A DNA stretch of 7,192 nucleotides from Coriobacteriales bacterium. GTDB lineage: Bacteria > Actinomycetota > Coriobacteriia > Coriobacteriales > UBA8131. Location of the stretch: positions 1 through 7,192 of the forward strand of contig JAIRQI010000114.1 in NCBI GenBank assembly GCA_031256575.1, read 5' to 3'. Made by a program: the position numbers and the translations under genes. The notes beneath the pieces are model-generated. The model was not told the DNA's origin, did not search any database, and saw nothing but the letters and a program-made list of their open reading frames with translations. Below, one piece after another: positions 6,392-7,192 of the stretch (position 1 is its first letter; each line of letters begins with the position of its first letter).

Positions 6392-6442
6392 AATGTCACA
6401 ACAGACTCTAGCGAGGAATGCCTAGCTACTGACTCTTAATGA

Positions 6443-7192
6443 TTAGCTCTTCTGGTCTGATGGTTTCGAAGGCACGAAGGAGCGATAGATAGGTCGGCAG
6501 TAGCCGTGCAATAGCCCGCCTAATGTGCTAAACCCGTATGCTAAATGAAGCAGTAGAAAAATAACAGGCAGAGCCAGCATTGAGAGACGCGAATCAGAAG
6601 CTCTAACGATTGCTAGCACACTGAAGAAGAGGCTGGCCAGCAGATAGACCGCCGCCAAGGCTATCAACGGTAGCCAGTTCAGAAAGAAACCAAGCAACAG
6701 CCCCGCAATGACCGCACTTACGAAGAGTAAGGGCACCAGATGCATGAAGGAGACCGCTAAAGGTTTCAGCCAGATGGTCCGGCCAATCCAATACCCGTTG
6801 GCAGCTTTTTGCCTAAGCATTCCTGCCAAGCTGGGTCGCAGGTACTGCTCAGAGCGAATACGCGGGTCAAAGTAAATCTGAAAACCTACTTTTCGAATAC
6901 GCTGGCTCATGTCATTGTCCTCGGTGCGTTGTAAGCGCGTGTCATATTTGCCCACCTGCTCAAACACCTGTCGTCGATAAGCGCCATGAAAGACCGACCG
7001 CGCCGAGTGAGCCGGCTGCAGACGCCTATATCCAGCAGCAGAGGCACCAAATACAGAAACCTCCGCTGCCAGCAAAGTCTCTTGCCAGGGGTCGGGCAGC
7101 TCTAAAACAACTGGTCGCGGACCTCCGCAGACAGCATGGCCTTCTTCCAGCACCTCAATCGAGCGACGAACAAAATCGGTAGCGATGCGAGC
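6443..7192 (-). CDS. Family-2 glycosyltransferase with C-terminal membrane helices (5' end outside window)
   Basis: This is the last 249 residues of an inverting glycosyltransferase that would add a sugar to a lipid-linked glycan at the inner face of the membrane. The visible part starts ARIATDFVRRSIEVLEEG, matching the stretch after the DxD motif in ExoA-like enzymes, followed by CGGPRPVV (22-29). VFHGAYRRQVFEQVGKYD (67-84) and TEDNDMSQRIRKVGFQIYFD (90-109) form the acceptor-side motif, with the likely catalytic acidic pair at Glu91-Asp92. RQKAANGYWIGRT (127-139) replaces the Q/RxxRW-type motif. Three hydrophobic helices follow near 149-170, 172-195 and 203-224. The frame is open to the right edge, so the true start and the DxD motif are not visible; an internal GTG at 7153 is not a real start. 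It ends 94 bases before the vapB start. The family is clear, but the sugar and acceptor are unknown. Confidence 0.9.
   Translation of the reverse strand, partial: ARIATDFVRRSIEVLEEGHAVCGGPRPVVLELPDPWQETLLAAEVSVFGASAAGYRRLQPAHSARSVFHGAYRRQVFEQVGKYDTRLQRTEDNDMSQRIRKVGFQIYFDPRIRSEQYLRPSLAGMLRQKAANGYWIGRTIWLKPLAVSFMHLVPLLFVSAVIAGLLLGFFLNWLPLIALAAVYLLASLFFSVLAIVRASDSRLSMLALPVIFLLLHLAYGFSTLGGLLHGYCRPIYRSFVPSKPSDQKS

Noticed and set aside
6349..6399. A 17-residue N-terminal extension of the antitoxin
   Set aside because: The internal ATG at 6348 has the ribosome binding site and the family-typical first residues; the extension covers the putative operator.
6404..6436. Repeated GACTCT and CTAG words after the glycosyltransferase, considered as a terminator
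   Set aside because: The possible stem is only 4 base pairs and no T-run follows on the transcribed strand.

Overview
The window looks like a stretch of bacterial chromosome carrying part of a surface-polysaccharide biosynthesis and export cluster. Every convincing gene is on the minus strand, so transcription runs from high to low coordinates. The organism is most likely an actinobacterium of moderate GC, with Coriobacteriia (Olsenella/Atopobium/Collinsella-like) as my best guess. That guess rests on remembered resemblance of the broken endonuclease gene to a family common there, on actinobacterial-type DnaA-box words, and on a GC near 50-55% in the backbone. No rRNA or other taxonomic marker is present.

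In transcription order: (1) 7192-6443 is the 3' part of a family-2 glycosyltransferase with three C-terminal membrane helices; its 5' end lies outside the window. (2) 6442-4494 is a lower-GC accessory stretch (sampled 60-base lines give about 40-45% GC). It holds an intact VapB-like antitoxin, a truncated VapC-like PIN toxin, a 278-base segment without a convincing gene but with two facing DnaA-box-like words, and a decayed endonuclease-like gene with one in-frame stop and one frameshift. (3) 4493-1 is a tight operon: a membrane-bound PglF/WbpM/CapD-type nucleotide-sugar 4,6-dehydratase with an unusual Ser/Thr/Pro-rich tail, a Wzm-type ABC permease, a Wzt-type ABC ATPase without the C-terminal glycan-binding domain, and mazG, which runs off the left edge.

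The glycosyltransferase would assemble a glycan on a lipid carrier. The dehydratase would supply a 4-keto-6-deoxy amino-sugar nucleotide as a building block. The Wzm/Wzt pair would flip the finished lipid-linked chain across the membrane. MazG is a housekeeping nucleotide pyrophosphohydrolase that appears to be translationally coupled to the ATPase gene. An extended -10 promoter directly upstream of the dehydratase could restart transcription after the decayed island.

No clearly new system is visible. The observations most worth following up are the repeat-built tail of the dehydratase, the hairpin at the dehydratase/permease junction, the facing DnaA-box pair, and an antitoxin kept beside a broken toxin.
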